The position numbers and the translations under genes are program-made. Positions 17,399 through 26,230 of a stretch of 64,000 nt of DNA are shown piece after piece. The stretch spans positions 601,663 through 665,662 of the forward strand of contig FXAI01000001.1 of NCBI GenBank assembly GCA_900177435.1. Reading direction: 5' to 3'. How positions within the stretch are numbered: the first letter of the stretch is position 1; the number at the start of each line of letters is the position of its first letter. The DNA is from Alteromonadaceae bacterium Bs31. Lineage in GTDB: Bacteria > Pseudomonadota > Gammaproteobacteria > Pseudomonadales > Cellvibrionaceae. A model generated the notes under the pieces. That model did not search any database, was not told where the DNA came from, and saw only the letters and a program-made list of their open reading frames with translations.

Positions 17399-18946
17399 TT
17401 ATACGGTGGTGCCGTCCTTTCTAATTGCTTTGCCCCACAGCTGATCGTATTTCCAACCGGTCAGGTCTTCAACAATGGCTTTATTCTCATCGCTGGAAGC
17501 TTCTGTCTCACCGTTTTTAAAGCGTTCGATCTCGTTCATGAGCACGGTGTGGGTATCGGTATTTAAATGAAACTTGGTGGATACCCAATAGCCTAAAATT
17601 AAAACGATAATCGGGCCAACGGTCATAATCAAGATGATGGATTCCATTGTTTCCGCGCTCTGTACTTTTTCGCCTTGTACCAGCCCGCCCATTTCCAGCG
17701 CGGCGCCTACAAAAAATACTGCGCTGGCCTGGGCGGCTTTTCGAATAAAGGTCATTACACCGGCGAAACTGCCCTCGCGTCGTTGGCCTGTGACGATCTG
17801 GTCCACATCCGCCATGTAGTTGTAGGTATTCCAAGGTATGTAATTGAGAATTCCTCGGCCTATTCCCGCGAAGATAAGCGCGATGATCAGCCACGCTAAT
17901 TGAACACTTCGGCTTTCTGGTGCGAGAAGATAAAAAGAGGCTAAACCAATAATGCCAATAATGTAGGCGACGACGGCATAGCGGTAAGTATGGGCGGGGA
18001 AAAATTTTGGTAGAAACGCAACCGCCGCAAAGACAGCGGCAACGGCAAGGGTTTGCACGGTAAATATACCGGCGGCCATATAAGAGGTAAGGGACAGCGA
18101 TTCGCTTGAGGAGTAGGCGAACAGGCTACCCAATGCAAAAGCCGCAAAGTAGGTGAATGCCGCGTTGAATATGTCCTGGCTGATATATCCGCCCAGGTAC
18201 ATGCCCAAATGTAGACGAAACGCGCGGATCTTTAAGGTAAAACCCAGGCCTTTATAAAGGTTGGCAAATACGCTGCCAATTGAGGGCTTTTTGGTTTTAG
18301 TTTGCGCCAGCTCCACCTCTTCATTTTTTCGCTCCCAGGTAAAGAAGTAGACAATGGTCACAACAACCATAAACGCAAGCGAAAAAATACCGCCCATAAT
18401 CAGGAAAGTATCAGGGGAATCCTTACCGCCCAGCGCTGAAACAATCCAGGCGGGTAGTATGGTGGCGGCAATGGCAGACAGGTGGCCCACTAAAATGCGG
18501 GAGCCTGCAAACATTCCTTTTTTTCGGAAGTCATGTGTCATTTCCGCTGCGAGAGTTTCGTAGGGGATTAGCACCGAGGCGTATACCATTTCAAAGAAAA
18601 CATAGGTGCACAGGTAATACAAAAAATGTTGGCCGCTCACCCACATAAAGCCAAAACTGGGTAGCAGAGGAATAGCGAACAGCAAAAATACGTGACGGCG
18701 ACCAAAGCGGCGGCCGAGTCGTGTGGAGCTGGCGTTATCCGAGAGGTAGCCAATAAGTGGGCTGGCAACGGCGTCTATAATGCGGGCAGTTGCGAAAATA
18801 ATACCGGCCTGCAGCGGGCCAAGGCCACAATAGGTGGTGTAGAAGAAGAGCACCCAGGTGCTGATAACCGCCATAGAGCCGGCACCAAGGACATCTCCCA
18901 AGCCGTATGCGGCATAATTAACAAAGCCAATTTTTCGTTCTTGCAT
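17399..18946 (-). CDS. GPH-family (MelB-like) sugar:cation symporter
   Basis: This 515-residue polytopic inner-membrane protein has about 12 hydrophobic segments. The family motif after helix 2, DAVASPLIGYLSD followed by GRRFGRRH, identifies the glycoside-pentoside-hexuronide:cation symporters of the major facilitator superfamily. It probably imports rhamnose or an unsaturated rhamnogalacturonan disaccharide. It lies 54 bp downstream of the GH105 gene on the same strand. GH105 lacks a signal peptide, so import of the disaccharide followed by intracellular cleavage fits. A soluble charged C-terminal tail of about 50 residues is a little longer than in MelB. Substrate is inferred from context. 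Confidence 0.9.
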   Translation of the reverse strand: MQERKIGFVNYAAYGLGDVLGAGSMAVISTWVLFFYTTYCGLGPLQAGIIFATARIIDAVASPLIGYLSDNASSTRLGRRFGRRHVFLLFAIPLLPSFGFMWVSGQHFLYYLCTYVFFEMVYASVLIPYETLAAEMTHDFRKKGMFAGSRILVGHLSAIAATILPAWIVSALGGKDSPDTFLIMGGIFSLAFMVVVTIVYFFTWERKNEEVELAQTKTKKPSIGSVFANLYKGLGFTLKIRAFRLHLGMYLGGYISQDIFNAAFTYFAAFALGSLFAYSSSESLSLTSYMAAGIFTVQTLAVAAVFAAVAFLPKFFPAHTYRYAVVAYIIGIIGLASFYLLAPESRSVQLAWLIIALIFAGIGRGILNYIPWNTYNYMADVDQIVTGQRREGSFAGVMTFIRKAAQASAVFFVGAALEMGGLVQGEKVQSAETMESIILIMTVGPIIVLILGYWVSTKFHLNTDTHTVLMNEIERFKNGETEASSDENKAIVEDLTGWKYDQLWGKAIRKDGTTV

Positions 18947-19000
18947 GCTGGGTCTCTCATTATTGTAATTTTTGTTTTAATCTAACTGCCAAAGAAGCAA

Positions 19001-20107
19001 TTAAATATATCGATTCATAAACTCTACGCAGGCCAGTATCGCCATAGACTGACCATAAGGCATGGAGGTGAGAGGGATGTCGCGGTAGCCCTGCAGGTCG
19101 TCGAATACTGGCGTACCAAACGATACTTGCTGTAATTCACCTGTATCGTCGATATTGTCCAGAACCGCTTTCATCGCTTTTATCGCAATGTGCTCATACT
19201 TATCGCTAAGGTAGCGTTTGCGCGTAGCTTTCAAAATGCCGTAGGCAAAGCCTGCAGTAGCAGAGGCCTCCAGGTATGAGTCTGAGTCGTCGAGCAGGGT
19301 GTGCCACAGGCCGTTCTCGTGCTGATAATCTGCCAGTGCTTTTACCTGTGCTTCCAGGGTTTCCTGCAGGAACATGCGCAGCCCGTCATCGGCTGGCAAA
19401 TTTAATAACTCAATAAATTCAGGAATGGCAATTGTTACCCAGCAATTGCCACGCGCCCACAGGGCGTCGGCAAAATTGTGGCGGCCGTCAAAGGTCCAGC
19501 CGTGAAACCACAAGCCCGTTTTACGGTCTGCCAGGTATTTGATGTGCAGCATAAATTGCCGTTTGGCTTCTTCTACATAGTGTGGACGATCCAACAGTAA
19601 GCCGATTTTGGCCAAAGGGAGAACGCTCATCATCAGTGTGTCGTCCCACATCTGCTGGTAGTTCTCTGAATTGAATACAATGTGCTGAAAGCCGTTTTCT
19701 TCGGTGCGGGGCAGGCCTTGCATTACCCATTCTGCCCACGTGTCCAGATAGGGAAGGTAGCTGCGTTTACCGGTTCGTTCCTGCATGTAAGCCAGCGTTA
19801 AAAAGGGCGACACGGTGTTGATATTTTTAGTGGGCGTGCCATCGGTGAAACGGTTCTTGAACCAGTCTTCAATAATCACGCGTGAGTTATCGTCGCCGGT
19901 AATGTCCCAGTGTTTCATCAAGCCGTAAAGACCGATACCGTGGGTCCACTCCCAATCGTTCCAGCCCTTGGTGTCGATCACTCGGCCGTCTTCCAGTTTT
20001 AAAAGAAACTCACCCGTTTCGTCGGTAATGTTTACCAGGTTATTAATCAGTTTTTCGATGTTGGTTTGTAAGGTACTTAAGGGAATGTCATGGGCAAGTA
20101 GTGGCAT
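19001..20107 (-). CDS. GH105 unsaturated rhamnogalacturonyl hydrolase
   Basis: This 368-residue, single-domain (alpha/alpha)6-barrel protein of family GH105 (YteR/YesR) has no signal peptide, so it is cytoplasmic. Visible signatures are WNDWEWTHGIGLYGL near residue 50, the catalytic Asp in MWDDTLMM (D155/D156), FHGWTFDGRHNFADALWARGN cut short as WFHGWTFDG and WARGN, and the C-terminal MPYGQSMAI. The enzyme removes the 4,5-unsaturated galacturonyl residue left by rhamnogalacturonan lyases, releasing rhamnose for the downstream pathway. It is first in a transcript with the symporter. A 379-bp upstream region holds the operator-like GATTAGATATGATTG. Confidence 0.93.
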   Translation of the reverse strand: MPLLAHDIPLSTLQTNIEKLINNLVNITDETGEFLLKLEDGRVIDTKGWNDWEWTHGIGLYGLMKHWDITGDDNSRVIIEDWFKNRFTDGTPTKNINTVSPFLTLAYMQERTGKRSYLPYLDTWAEWVMQGLPRTEENGFQHIVFNSENYQQMWDDTLMMSVLPLAKIGLLLDRPHYVEEAKRQFMLHIKYLADRKTGLWFHGWTFDGRHNFADALWARGNCWVTIAIPEFIELLNLPADDGLRMFLQETLEAQVKALADYQHENGLWHTLLDDSDSYLEASATAGFAYGILKATRKRYLSDKYEHIAIKAMKAVLDNIDDTGELQQVSFGTPVFDDLQGYRDIPLTSMPYGQSMAILACVEFMNRYI

Positions 20108-20382
20108 AAGACGGCTTCCTGTTATTACTTTGTTTTGTTGTTCAATCTGGCGATCACTTTTAGCTTAATCACCTTATGTCTCTGTCTATAGATAGTAATA
20201 CACAAGAGTTTCAAAATCACGCCATAAATGAGCAAAAAATTGCATTTTATATGAGCGGGATCATAGCTCGAACAGGCCTTATAATGACATTTGCTTTCGG
20301 TATTGTTGGTAAGTATCTGATTTGTTGAGGAAATACGCTTCTTTGTGAGCGCCGGAGTGACATCTTTGTTGTGATTGAAAGT

Positions 20383-20397
20383 GATTAGATATGATTG
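20383..20397. promoter_or_regulatory. Candidate locus operator upstream of GH105
   Basis: GATTAGATATGATTG can be read as three GAT-starting pentamers (GATTA, GATAT, GATTG). It is the closest partner of GATTGGATATAATTG at 3935. It lies about 275 bp upstream of the GH105 start, far for a repressor site, which lowers confidence. Confidence 0.38.
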
Positions 20398-20436
20398 ATT
20401 CTTGTTTTGTTTCCTTTTTTACATAAAGTTAGAGGT

Positions 20437-20461
20437 AAAAAAAAGCCGGGCATTGCCCGGC
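20437..20461 (-). terminator. Terminator of the TonB receptor / LamG lipoprotein transcript
   Basis: On the minus strand a perfect 7-bp stem (GCCGGGC/GCCCGGC) with a 3-nt loop is followed by eight U. It lies 26 bp after the lipoprotein stop codon. Confidence 0.9.
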
Positions 20462-20486
20462 AAGTCAGGTACTAATTGTCTAGGGG

Positions 20487-22427
20487 TTATTCAGCACACT
20501 CGACGCCCACGGGTGCAATATCACTCTCCAGCGCTTCAAACTTCAAGTAGTCGACGTTGGCAAGGCCTTGGTCAGTTTGGGAAGTCAGTGTTAGTGCTAT
20601 TTCGCCAGCTTTCAGGTTAACAACGTGTTTGACTTCTTCGTAAGTTGTCCAGTTATTCACTTCTTCTCCTGTGAGAGGGAGGTCGACTGGATCAATCAGG
20701 ACTTCGCCGTTGGCGGTCATAATACCGTAGCGATTTGTTTCCGAACCGCTGGCATAACCTACATACAAGTTGTAACTGCCTGCTGATTCGATGTAGATGC
20801 GCCAGCGCATAGCGGTGCCGACGGCGTTATCCGTATTCAAATAACCTGTGCCGCTAAAGCCTTGGTTAACATTCTCGACCACACCATCCAAACCACAGAA
20901 GCCGTCTGTTTCTTCTTCCAGTATGTAGGTGCCAGCAGGAATGAACTCGCCAGCTGTGGTTGCAGATGCCTCTGGTAAGGCAAGCGAGGTGGTGATTTCG
21001 CTAGTGTTTGTATCGGTGACGCTCACCCAGTAGTAGTAGGTGGTGCCATCAGCCAGAGGGGACTCATTGTCATCCTTTTCATCGGTATAGGTGTCGGCGG
21101 TAAGGCCGGTAGCGATAAGCTGTGCATTACTGACGTTGTTATCGAAGCCACGGAGAACGTCGTAGCTGGCAACTGCCAGGTTTTCGCTATACAGACTTAA
21201 AACGATGTCTTCGTCGTCGTTAAGAATGGCGGTAACGGCGGAGTAGGGCTCATCGCCGGGCACGCGCACAAAGCTGGTGAGCCCGGACTGATAGAGGCGC
21301 CCCTCACTGTTCAAGGTTTCAAAAGCGTAGCGATAGCTATCGCCAGCGGGTACAGCCTCATCCACAAATGAGGTGGTACTGCCGGGCAGCTCGCTATCTG
21401 AAATTAGAACAAGCTCACCTTTTTCCTCTTCATTTTCTGGCTCAAAGGCTTCGCGATATACGGAAAAGGATTCCGAAGGGAAACGATCGATACTCCAGTT
21501 CACACTCATATCTGGCGCTGTGTAGCTGGCCGCTATCGTGGAGCTTGGGCCTTCATTTACGGCCTCACTGCTAAGCACGGTGATATTGCCGTGATAAAGC
21601 GCGTAGTTGTAGATGCGCAACTTATCGATTTTTCCTGCGAACGGCGTGTCTTCTTCTGAATCGGATACGCCTACGGCGATGGTGTTGTAGCTGCCGCTAA
21701 ACAGGTCGTTAAAGTTGTCTTCCTCGATAATAAAGCCGTCCTCAAAGGTCAGCTTGGTTTTGGTCACTGTGCCGCTTTCGTAGACCTTAAGGCCGTTCAG
21801 GTAAATATTGGGAGCGCCATCTTCAACGGTGAATACAAGGTGAGACCATTCATTGGCAGGTATATCCAAATCACTGCTGCTGTATGTGACCGTCTCGTCT
21901 CCATTGGTACCATGGCCTGTCATGGGGCCGGAGACCGTCAGCCCATCACTGTTAAACAACAAGCTGCCCTTCTCCGACTTGGCGAAAAACAGGGTACCGT
22001 CGTTGCCCAGGTTTGGTTTTACCCACATGGATACACTGTAACTGGGGCCCAAAAGGAGGTTTCCGGGCAGCAGAAGCCCGGAGATTTCATCGAAGATTGC
22101 GGATGAAGATAGCGCATGTATGCCATCTTGCGTGTCGAAGGCAATATTTCCCAGGGCTGTTTCGTTGGTGGTATGGCCAACCGTTTCTGCGTTGGGGAAG
22201 CCGCCTGAGGTGTCGGTTAGCGAATTCTCGAAGTCGTAAAATGCAATCTGGCCCCACAACTCTTCAGTGGACTCAGATTGGTATTGAGGGGGAGCTGTTG
22301 GTGTTGTCGTATCAAATGTTTCGGAGCTCCCTCCGCCACAGCCAGATAATGCGATGGCCGCTGCCAGAGGCAATAGAGTGAAAGCGGCTGATCTCAAGGA
22401 GTACGGCGCTTTTGTGTCGTTTTTCAT
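20487..22427 (-). CDS. Lipoprotein with LamG domain, fibronectin-like modules and a C-terminal CBM
   Basis: This protein of about 646 residues begins at ATG 22427, behind GGCGGAA; a TTG five codons earlier is less likely. The lipobox ALSGC places it on a membrane, probably the outer one. Domain order: a Gly/Ser/Thr linker, a LamG/concanavalin-like jellyroll (about 60-270; SMWVKPNLG, NEWSHLVFTV, IYLNGLKVY, GKIDKLRIYNYAL), and two fibronectin-like modules (about 305-490) resembling those of the PL11 protein. Last is a C-terminal beta-sandwich (about 500-635; GFSGTGYLNTDN, WRIYIESAGSYNLYVGYA, VDYLKFE) typical of CBM6/CBM35 modules. No catalytic domain is evident. Encoded directly after the TonB receptor, it is probably the surface glycan-binding partner. 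The module calls are firm; the role is inferred. Confidence 0.82.
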   Translation of the reverse strand: MKNDTKAPYSLRSAAFTLLPLAAAIALSGCGGGSSETFDTTTPTAPPQYQSESTEELWGQIAFYDFENSLTDTSGGFPNAETVGHTTNETALGNIAFDTQDGIHALSSSAIFDEISGLLLPGNLLLGPSYSVSMWVKPNLGNDGTLFFAKSEKGSLLFNSDGLTVSGPMTGHGTNGDETVTYSSSDLDIPANEWSHLVFTVEDGAPNIYLNGLKVYESGTVTKTKLTFEDGFIIEEDNFNDLFSGSYNTIAVGVSDSEEDTPFAGKIDKLRIYNYALYHGNITVLSSEAVNEGPSSTIAASYTAPDMSVNWSIDRFPSESFSVYREAFEPENEEEKGELVLISDSELPGSTTSFVDEAVPAGDSYRYAFETLNSEGRLYQSGLTSFVRVPGDEPYSAVTAILNDDEDIVLSLYSENLAVASYDVLRGFDNNVSNAQLIATGLTADTYTDEKDDNESPLADGTTYYYWVSVTDTNTSEITTSLALPEASATTAGEFIPAGTYILEEETDGFCGLDGVVENVNQGFSGTGYLNTDNAVGTAMRWRIYIESAGSYNLYVGYASGSETNRYGIMTANGEVLIDPVDLPLTGEEVNNWTTYEEVKHVVNLKAGEIALTLTSQTDQGLANVDYLKFEALESDIAPVGVECAE

Positions 22428-22474
22428 TTGCTGTTCCGCCAATTTATTCGTTAATTATTAATTTGCTCGTTAAA

Positions 22475-22497
22475 GCCCCCCACCCTTGGTGGGGGGC
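22475..22497 (-). promoter_or_regulatory. Very stable hairpin between TonB receptor and lipoprotein genes
   Basis: GCCCCCCACC (22475-22484) pairs perfectly with GGTGGGGGGC (22488-22497) over three bases. On the transcript only TTTAA follows, a weak U-tract. It could act as a partial terminator or 3'-end stabiliser giving more receptor than lipoprotein message. Confidence 0.65.
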
Positions 22498-22502
22498 GCT
22501 GC

Positions 22503-25500
22503 TTAGTATTTAAATGAACCCCCGATGGCAAAGGTTCGGCCAGACCACTGCAAGTCTGACAGCCGCGAACTACCCGTGGACTCAAGGTAAACCTCGTCGG
22601 TAAGGTTGCGCGCATCGGCAAAGATAGCGAAGCCACTGTCGCCGAATGTGTAAGTGATTTTGCTGTCGAGGTGGCCTGATTCGTCGACATAAACTGGTGC
22701 GTCAGAATCGTCGGCTGTCTCTTTCAAGTAGCGGTCTCGGTAGCTGTATGCCAGGCGAATGGCGAGGTTTTCGTCCTCGTAGAAAGCACCGATGTTAAAG
22801 CTGTTTTTAGATTGTTCCAGCCAGGGTAGGTCGCTACCATCCAAGCCGCTCTTGTGAGGTACGTCGGAGGCATCCATCACCGTGTAGTTAAATTCTCCGC
22901 CCATGTTGTTAAAGGGCGCCGGCAGAAAATCGAAAACAGTTCTTGCCTGGAACTCCACACCGCTGGTTGTAACCCCGGTGATATTGGTTTTTTGCTTTAC
23001 GTCGTAAACTATTCCAGCGTTTTCACCGCCGGCGAAAAGCTCTTTATCGTCAAAGGTTTGTTCTGGGCCGAGGTAGCTGGTGAGTTCTTTAACGAAGTAG
23101 GCCACGGAAACCAAAGAGTCATCGTTGGGGTACCAGCTAAAGGCCAGTTCGTACTGATTGGCGCGGTAGGGCTCCAGGTCCGGATTGCCTGCGGTGCAGG
23201 TATTTGCTCTCATCTCTTGCTGTGAGCGCTCGGTTGCCCAGATGGTGCAATTGGCGTCTATGTTCAGCTCTTCAATGGTGGGGCGGGCCATCACCTCGGA
23301 CCAGTGCGCGTAAATGTTGTAGCTGTCCAAAATGTCCAGGTTGAGGTTAATGCTTGGAAGAACGTCTGAGTATTTACCCTGAGATTCGTCCCGTCCGTCA
23401 TAGACTGGCACATCTACCGCTGACAGAGGGCTGCCAAATTCATCGGTTGCTACAATGGGCCTGCCATCGTCATCCAGAATCAGGTTGCCATCGTCGTCGG
23501 TTTCGAACTGATCAACCTTGGCTGTAATTTTTACATCACCAACGGATGAAGTTTCTGTTTCTGCATACCTGACACCAAGGTTGCCGGAAAGGCGGGTGTC
23601 GCTGTTAAAGTAGTGTTCAAAATCAGCCTGTAGATAAACGGATGCGACCGTTTCTTCGACTTCGAGCGCGCCGGGTCTTGGTGGTAGCTGATTGCGGTCG
23701 ACAGTGGTGCCGTCAATGGCCGTCAAACGGTCGATCAAAATGCCGGTATCCGCTGCTTGCCAGGTGCCAACAGTTTTTACGCCAAGGTCGAAGCCGTTGA
23801 AAAGCTCTGGAGTTTGGAACGTTGCACCGTTTACGACCTCATATTGATCTTCTACTGTCCATTCTTCGAATACAGGCCTGCCGTCGTTATCTAAAACGGG
23901 GTCGCCGTTAGCGTCGAGTAAGGCGTATTCGGTACCCACATCCCTTATGATATTGACTTCAGAATTAAGATCTTCCATGTATTGCCGCGCCCAACGTGCA
24001 CCGGTGTGCAAGCGCGTTACGAAAAAATCATCAAAATTGTAGCTAACATCAAATTTTACAGAGCTTTCCTCTTGCTCCTGGTTCACAGGTGCGTATTTAT
24101 AGCGGGCACGGCCATTGTAACTGGCGGGGTCGTTCACGCTAATAAGCTGAAAGTCTCCGGGGTTTGGTGATTTCGGGTTTTGATAACGGTAGCCCGACCC
24201 CAGGTCAAATTCTGGAGCGCCGCGCTCATCCAATGTTACACGAACGCCTGCTACACCTTTTTGGGTAATGCGTGTATCTCGAGAGTCGATATCCTGATAA
24301 CTGGAAGAGTGTGCTGCAATACCTGATATGTCCCATGCTTCCCTACTGAAGTCGAAGCCAATCTTGGCAAGTTCACTGCGCTGTACCCAGTCGAAATTCA
24401 AGGTACGGTTCATCAATTCCGCATCGGCTGTGGTGAACGCGCGAACGTTGTGTTCGTTGTCTACTACCACAGAGTTTGGATCCATGCGCAGCGCGCTGCC
24501 GGACTCCAAATGTAAGTTCAGGTCCAGTGCTTCACGGTCTTTTTCGTTGTAGGTGTAGTCCACAAAGGTTGAGAGGTAATCGTTAACTTCCCACCCTAGG
24601 GCGAAGTTCGAGCTAATACGGCTGTCTTCGCGAGACCAGATGCCATAGCGAGGTGTTTTGGGTGTGAAGTCCCACCACTGGCGTTCGCATTCCCGAAGAT
24701 CTTCTGCATTGTTGCTGCCGTTAACCCCGTAGGCGGCGACACAATCTTCCGCGCTGTTTGCATCGGCGTAATTCGGGTCTACCACTGATTTTTCTGGCGA
24801 ATTATCGTAGTCGGCCCAGCGATCCCAGTAAGTATTGCGCAGTGCATGAATCATTGTGGTCTTGTTCGAGTAGGTCACGTTGGCCATAACGCCAAGACTA
24901 TCGGTAATTTTGTAAACGCCGGTGACATTCGCTTTAGGGCTGGACGTTTCGGAGAGGTCGTTATATTCGCTTTCCAGTGCTGCTGAGAAAAAGTGGTCGT
25001 CGAAGTCGTTAGCTCGGCGCATTTCTATTTGAATCGTGCCGCCGATACCGCCTTCGGTAATACGTGCTTCTGACCCTTTCACAACCTTCAGTACTTTAAC
25101 CAGCTCTGAGGCCAACAGTGAAAAATCGACAGTTCGGCTGCTGTCGCTGCCAAGCGCGGTGACGCCATCCACTTCAGTGCGCACCAAGCCTTGTTCCACG
25201 CCTCGGATATTCACCCCTCGGCCCTCGCCAAAGTCGCGGGTCATTTGTACGCCAGGAATACGCTGCAAGGCTTCGGCGATGTTTTTGTCGGGGAATTGGC
25301 TCACGTCTTCTGCGATGATCGCATCAACCATGGTGCCAGCTTCTCTTCTTAGATCTATCGCACCGCGTTGACTGGCTCGGATGCCGGTAACAAAAACCTC
25401 TTCCACAATAGCCTCTTCTGGCACATCGGGATCTGGCGTTCCCGCACTAGTCTCTGTTTGTGCGAGGGCATTGCCTGTCATCAGGCTGAGAGAAATTCCA

Positions 25501-25592
25501 GAGAGCAGGCAGGCAATATGCTTCGCCAGCGGCTTTTTACTAAAAAGGCGTTCGGGTGATTGGTGAAGTAAGGCTTCGGTGGTGCTTATCAT
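22503..25592 (-). CDS. TonB-dependent outer-membrane receptor for pectic oligosaccharides
   Basis: This protein of about 1029 residues begins at ATG 25592, which has GGGAG seven bases before it; an upstream ATG at 25634 adds 14 residues and has no comparable site. Parts: a signal peptide (to NALAQ), a short extension with TonB-box-like EEVFVTGIRAS, the plug (about 60-190; FPDKNIAEALQRIPGVQ, then GRGVNIRG), and a large 22-strand barrel ending in an aromatic residue (SFKY). It belongs to the long TonB receptors of Xanthomonas/Caulobacter carbohydrate systems. Its downstream partner is the LamG/CBM lipoprotein, and the divergent gene is the PL11 lyase. The ligand is inferred to be RG-I fragments. 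An operator-like site lies 83 bp upstream. Confidence 0.93.
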   Translation of the reverse strand: MISTTEALLHQSPERLFSKKPLAKHIACLLSGISLSLMTGNALAQTETSAGTPDPDVPEEAIVEEVFVTGIRASQRGAIDLRREAGTMVDAIIAEDVSQFPDKNIAEALQRIPGVQMTRDFGEGRGVNIRGVEQGLVRTEVDGVTALGSDSSRTVDFSLLASELVKVLKVVKGSEARITEGGIGGTIQIEMRRANDFDDHFFSAALESEYNDLSETSSPKANVTGVYKITDSLGVMANVTYSNKTTMIHALRNTYWDRWADYDNSPEKSVVDPNYADANSAEDCVAAYGVNGSNNAEDLRECERQWWDFTPKTPRYGIWSREDSRISSNFALGWEVNDYLSTFVDYTYNEKDREALDLNLHLESGSALRMDPNSVVVDNEHNVRAFTTADAELMNRTLNFDWVQRSELAKIGFDFSREAWDISGIAAHSSSYQDIDSRDTRITQKGVAGVRVTLDERGAPEFDLGSGYRYQNPKSPNPGDFQLISVNDPASYNGRARYKYAPVNQEQEESSVKFDVSYNFDDFFVTRLHTGARWARQYMEDLNSEVNIIRDVGTEYALLDANGDPVLDNDGRPVFEEWTVEDQYEVVNGATFQTPELFNGFDLGVKTVGTWQAADTGILIDRLTAIDGTTVDRNQLPPRPGALEVEETVASVYLQADFEHYFNSDTRLSGNLGVRYAETETSSVGDVKITAKVDQFETDDDGNLILDDDGRPIVATDEFGSPLSAVDVPVYDGRDESQGKYSDVLPSINLNLDILDSYNIYAHWSEVMARPTIEELNIDANCTIWATERSQQEMRANTCTAGNPDLEPYRANQYELAFSWYPNDDSLVSVAYFVKELTSYLGPEQTFDDKELFAGGENAGIVYDVKQKTNITGVTTSGVEFQARTVFDFLPAPFNNMGGEFNYTVMDASDVPHKSGLDGSDLPWLEQSKNSFNIGAFYEDENLAIRLAYSYRDRYLKETADDSDAPVYVDESGHLDSKITYTFGDSGFAIFADARNLTDEVYLESTGSSRLSDLQWSGRTFAIGGSFKY

Positions 25593-25674
25593 TATTATCT
25601 CCCAATTGAGGTAAGCGATATTCTGTAATGACACCGATAATAAGCAGAACTAAAAGTCGGGTCAATGCATAACA

Positions 25675-25690
25675 GGTCATATTCGATCAA
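25675..25690 (-). promoter_or_regulatory. Candidate operator upstream of the TonB receptor
   Basis: Read on the minus strand the site is TTGATCGAATATGACC, about 83 bp before the receptor start. It shares the GATsGAATATGA core with the PL11 upstream site. It is supported only by recurrence. Confidence 0.42.
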
Positions 25691-26075
25691 TTGCAGTCAG
25701 TTTTGTCTAGGTTTTTGTTGCTCTATGCATGCATGTGTAACAAAAAGCAACGAATGGTGTACCAAACGAAACGGGTATAGAGGGCGGACTGGGTAGAATT
25801 GACTCAAATAAGCACCATTAACTGTAAATTATCCCATGCCAAGGCGTGAAACTGTGTTGCCTGGTTGGTTTTACATATATTTTTATTTTTTCTTAAGGTA
25901 CTGAATTATAAGGAAAATGTATAGAATTTCCTTGGTGTTTAGTCGAAGTGTCTCGTAGACTGTCACCTAAAGTTGTAAATATTTTTTTTCTTGCTGTCCA
26001 TGGACCGGGTTTGCAAACCAAACAATTTTTTGAATTCGACAGCAACTGTTGAAATGATTTCAAATGAGCTGTTAT

Positions 26076-26112
26076 GATGGAATCTGATGGAATATGATTC
26101 TGTTCCAGATAC
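26076..26112 (+). promoter_or_regulatory. Tandem 10-bp operator-like repeats upstream of PL11
   Basis: GATGGAATCT (26076-26085) is followed immediately by GATGGAATAT (26086-26095) and GATTCTGTTC. The 10-bp period would place bound subunits on one face of the helix. The repeat ends in TTCCA, making TGGAA-N10-TTCCA. It is the most elaborate copy of the motif in the window. Confidence 0.5.
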
Positions 26113-26230
26113 GATAACAATAGATTGAAACTTAAAAATCGGCGGAAGCATCCTAGTGAATTCTAGGTTCGAATCGAAATGCTTGGCGATGGAGCTATCG
26201 CCTTTCGCCTCTCTTTGTGGAGATTTTCTA

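Larger units (their letters stand above)
20108..20486. other. Intergenic region with GH105 promoter and lipoprotein-gene terminator
   Basis: This 379-bp gap contains no convincing gene. Its right end holds the terminator of the LamG lipoprotein gene (20437-20461) and an operator-like motif (20383-20397). The left part must contain the GH105 promoter. The composition is AT-rich. Confidence 0.6.
25593..26230. promoter_or_regulatory. Divergent promoter region between TonB receptor and PL11 lyase
   Basis: This 638-bp AT-rich region contains no credible gene; reading frames on both strands are short and unlike proteins. It holds two copies of the locus motif (25675-25690 on the minus strand and 26076-26100 on the plus strand), each near one of the divergent starts. 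It is probably the main control point of the polysaccharide-capture genes. Confidence 0.7.
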
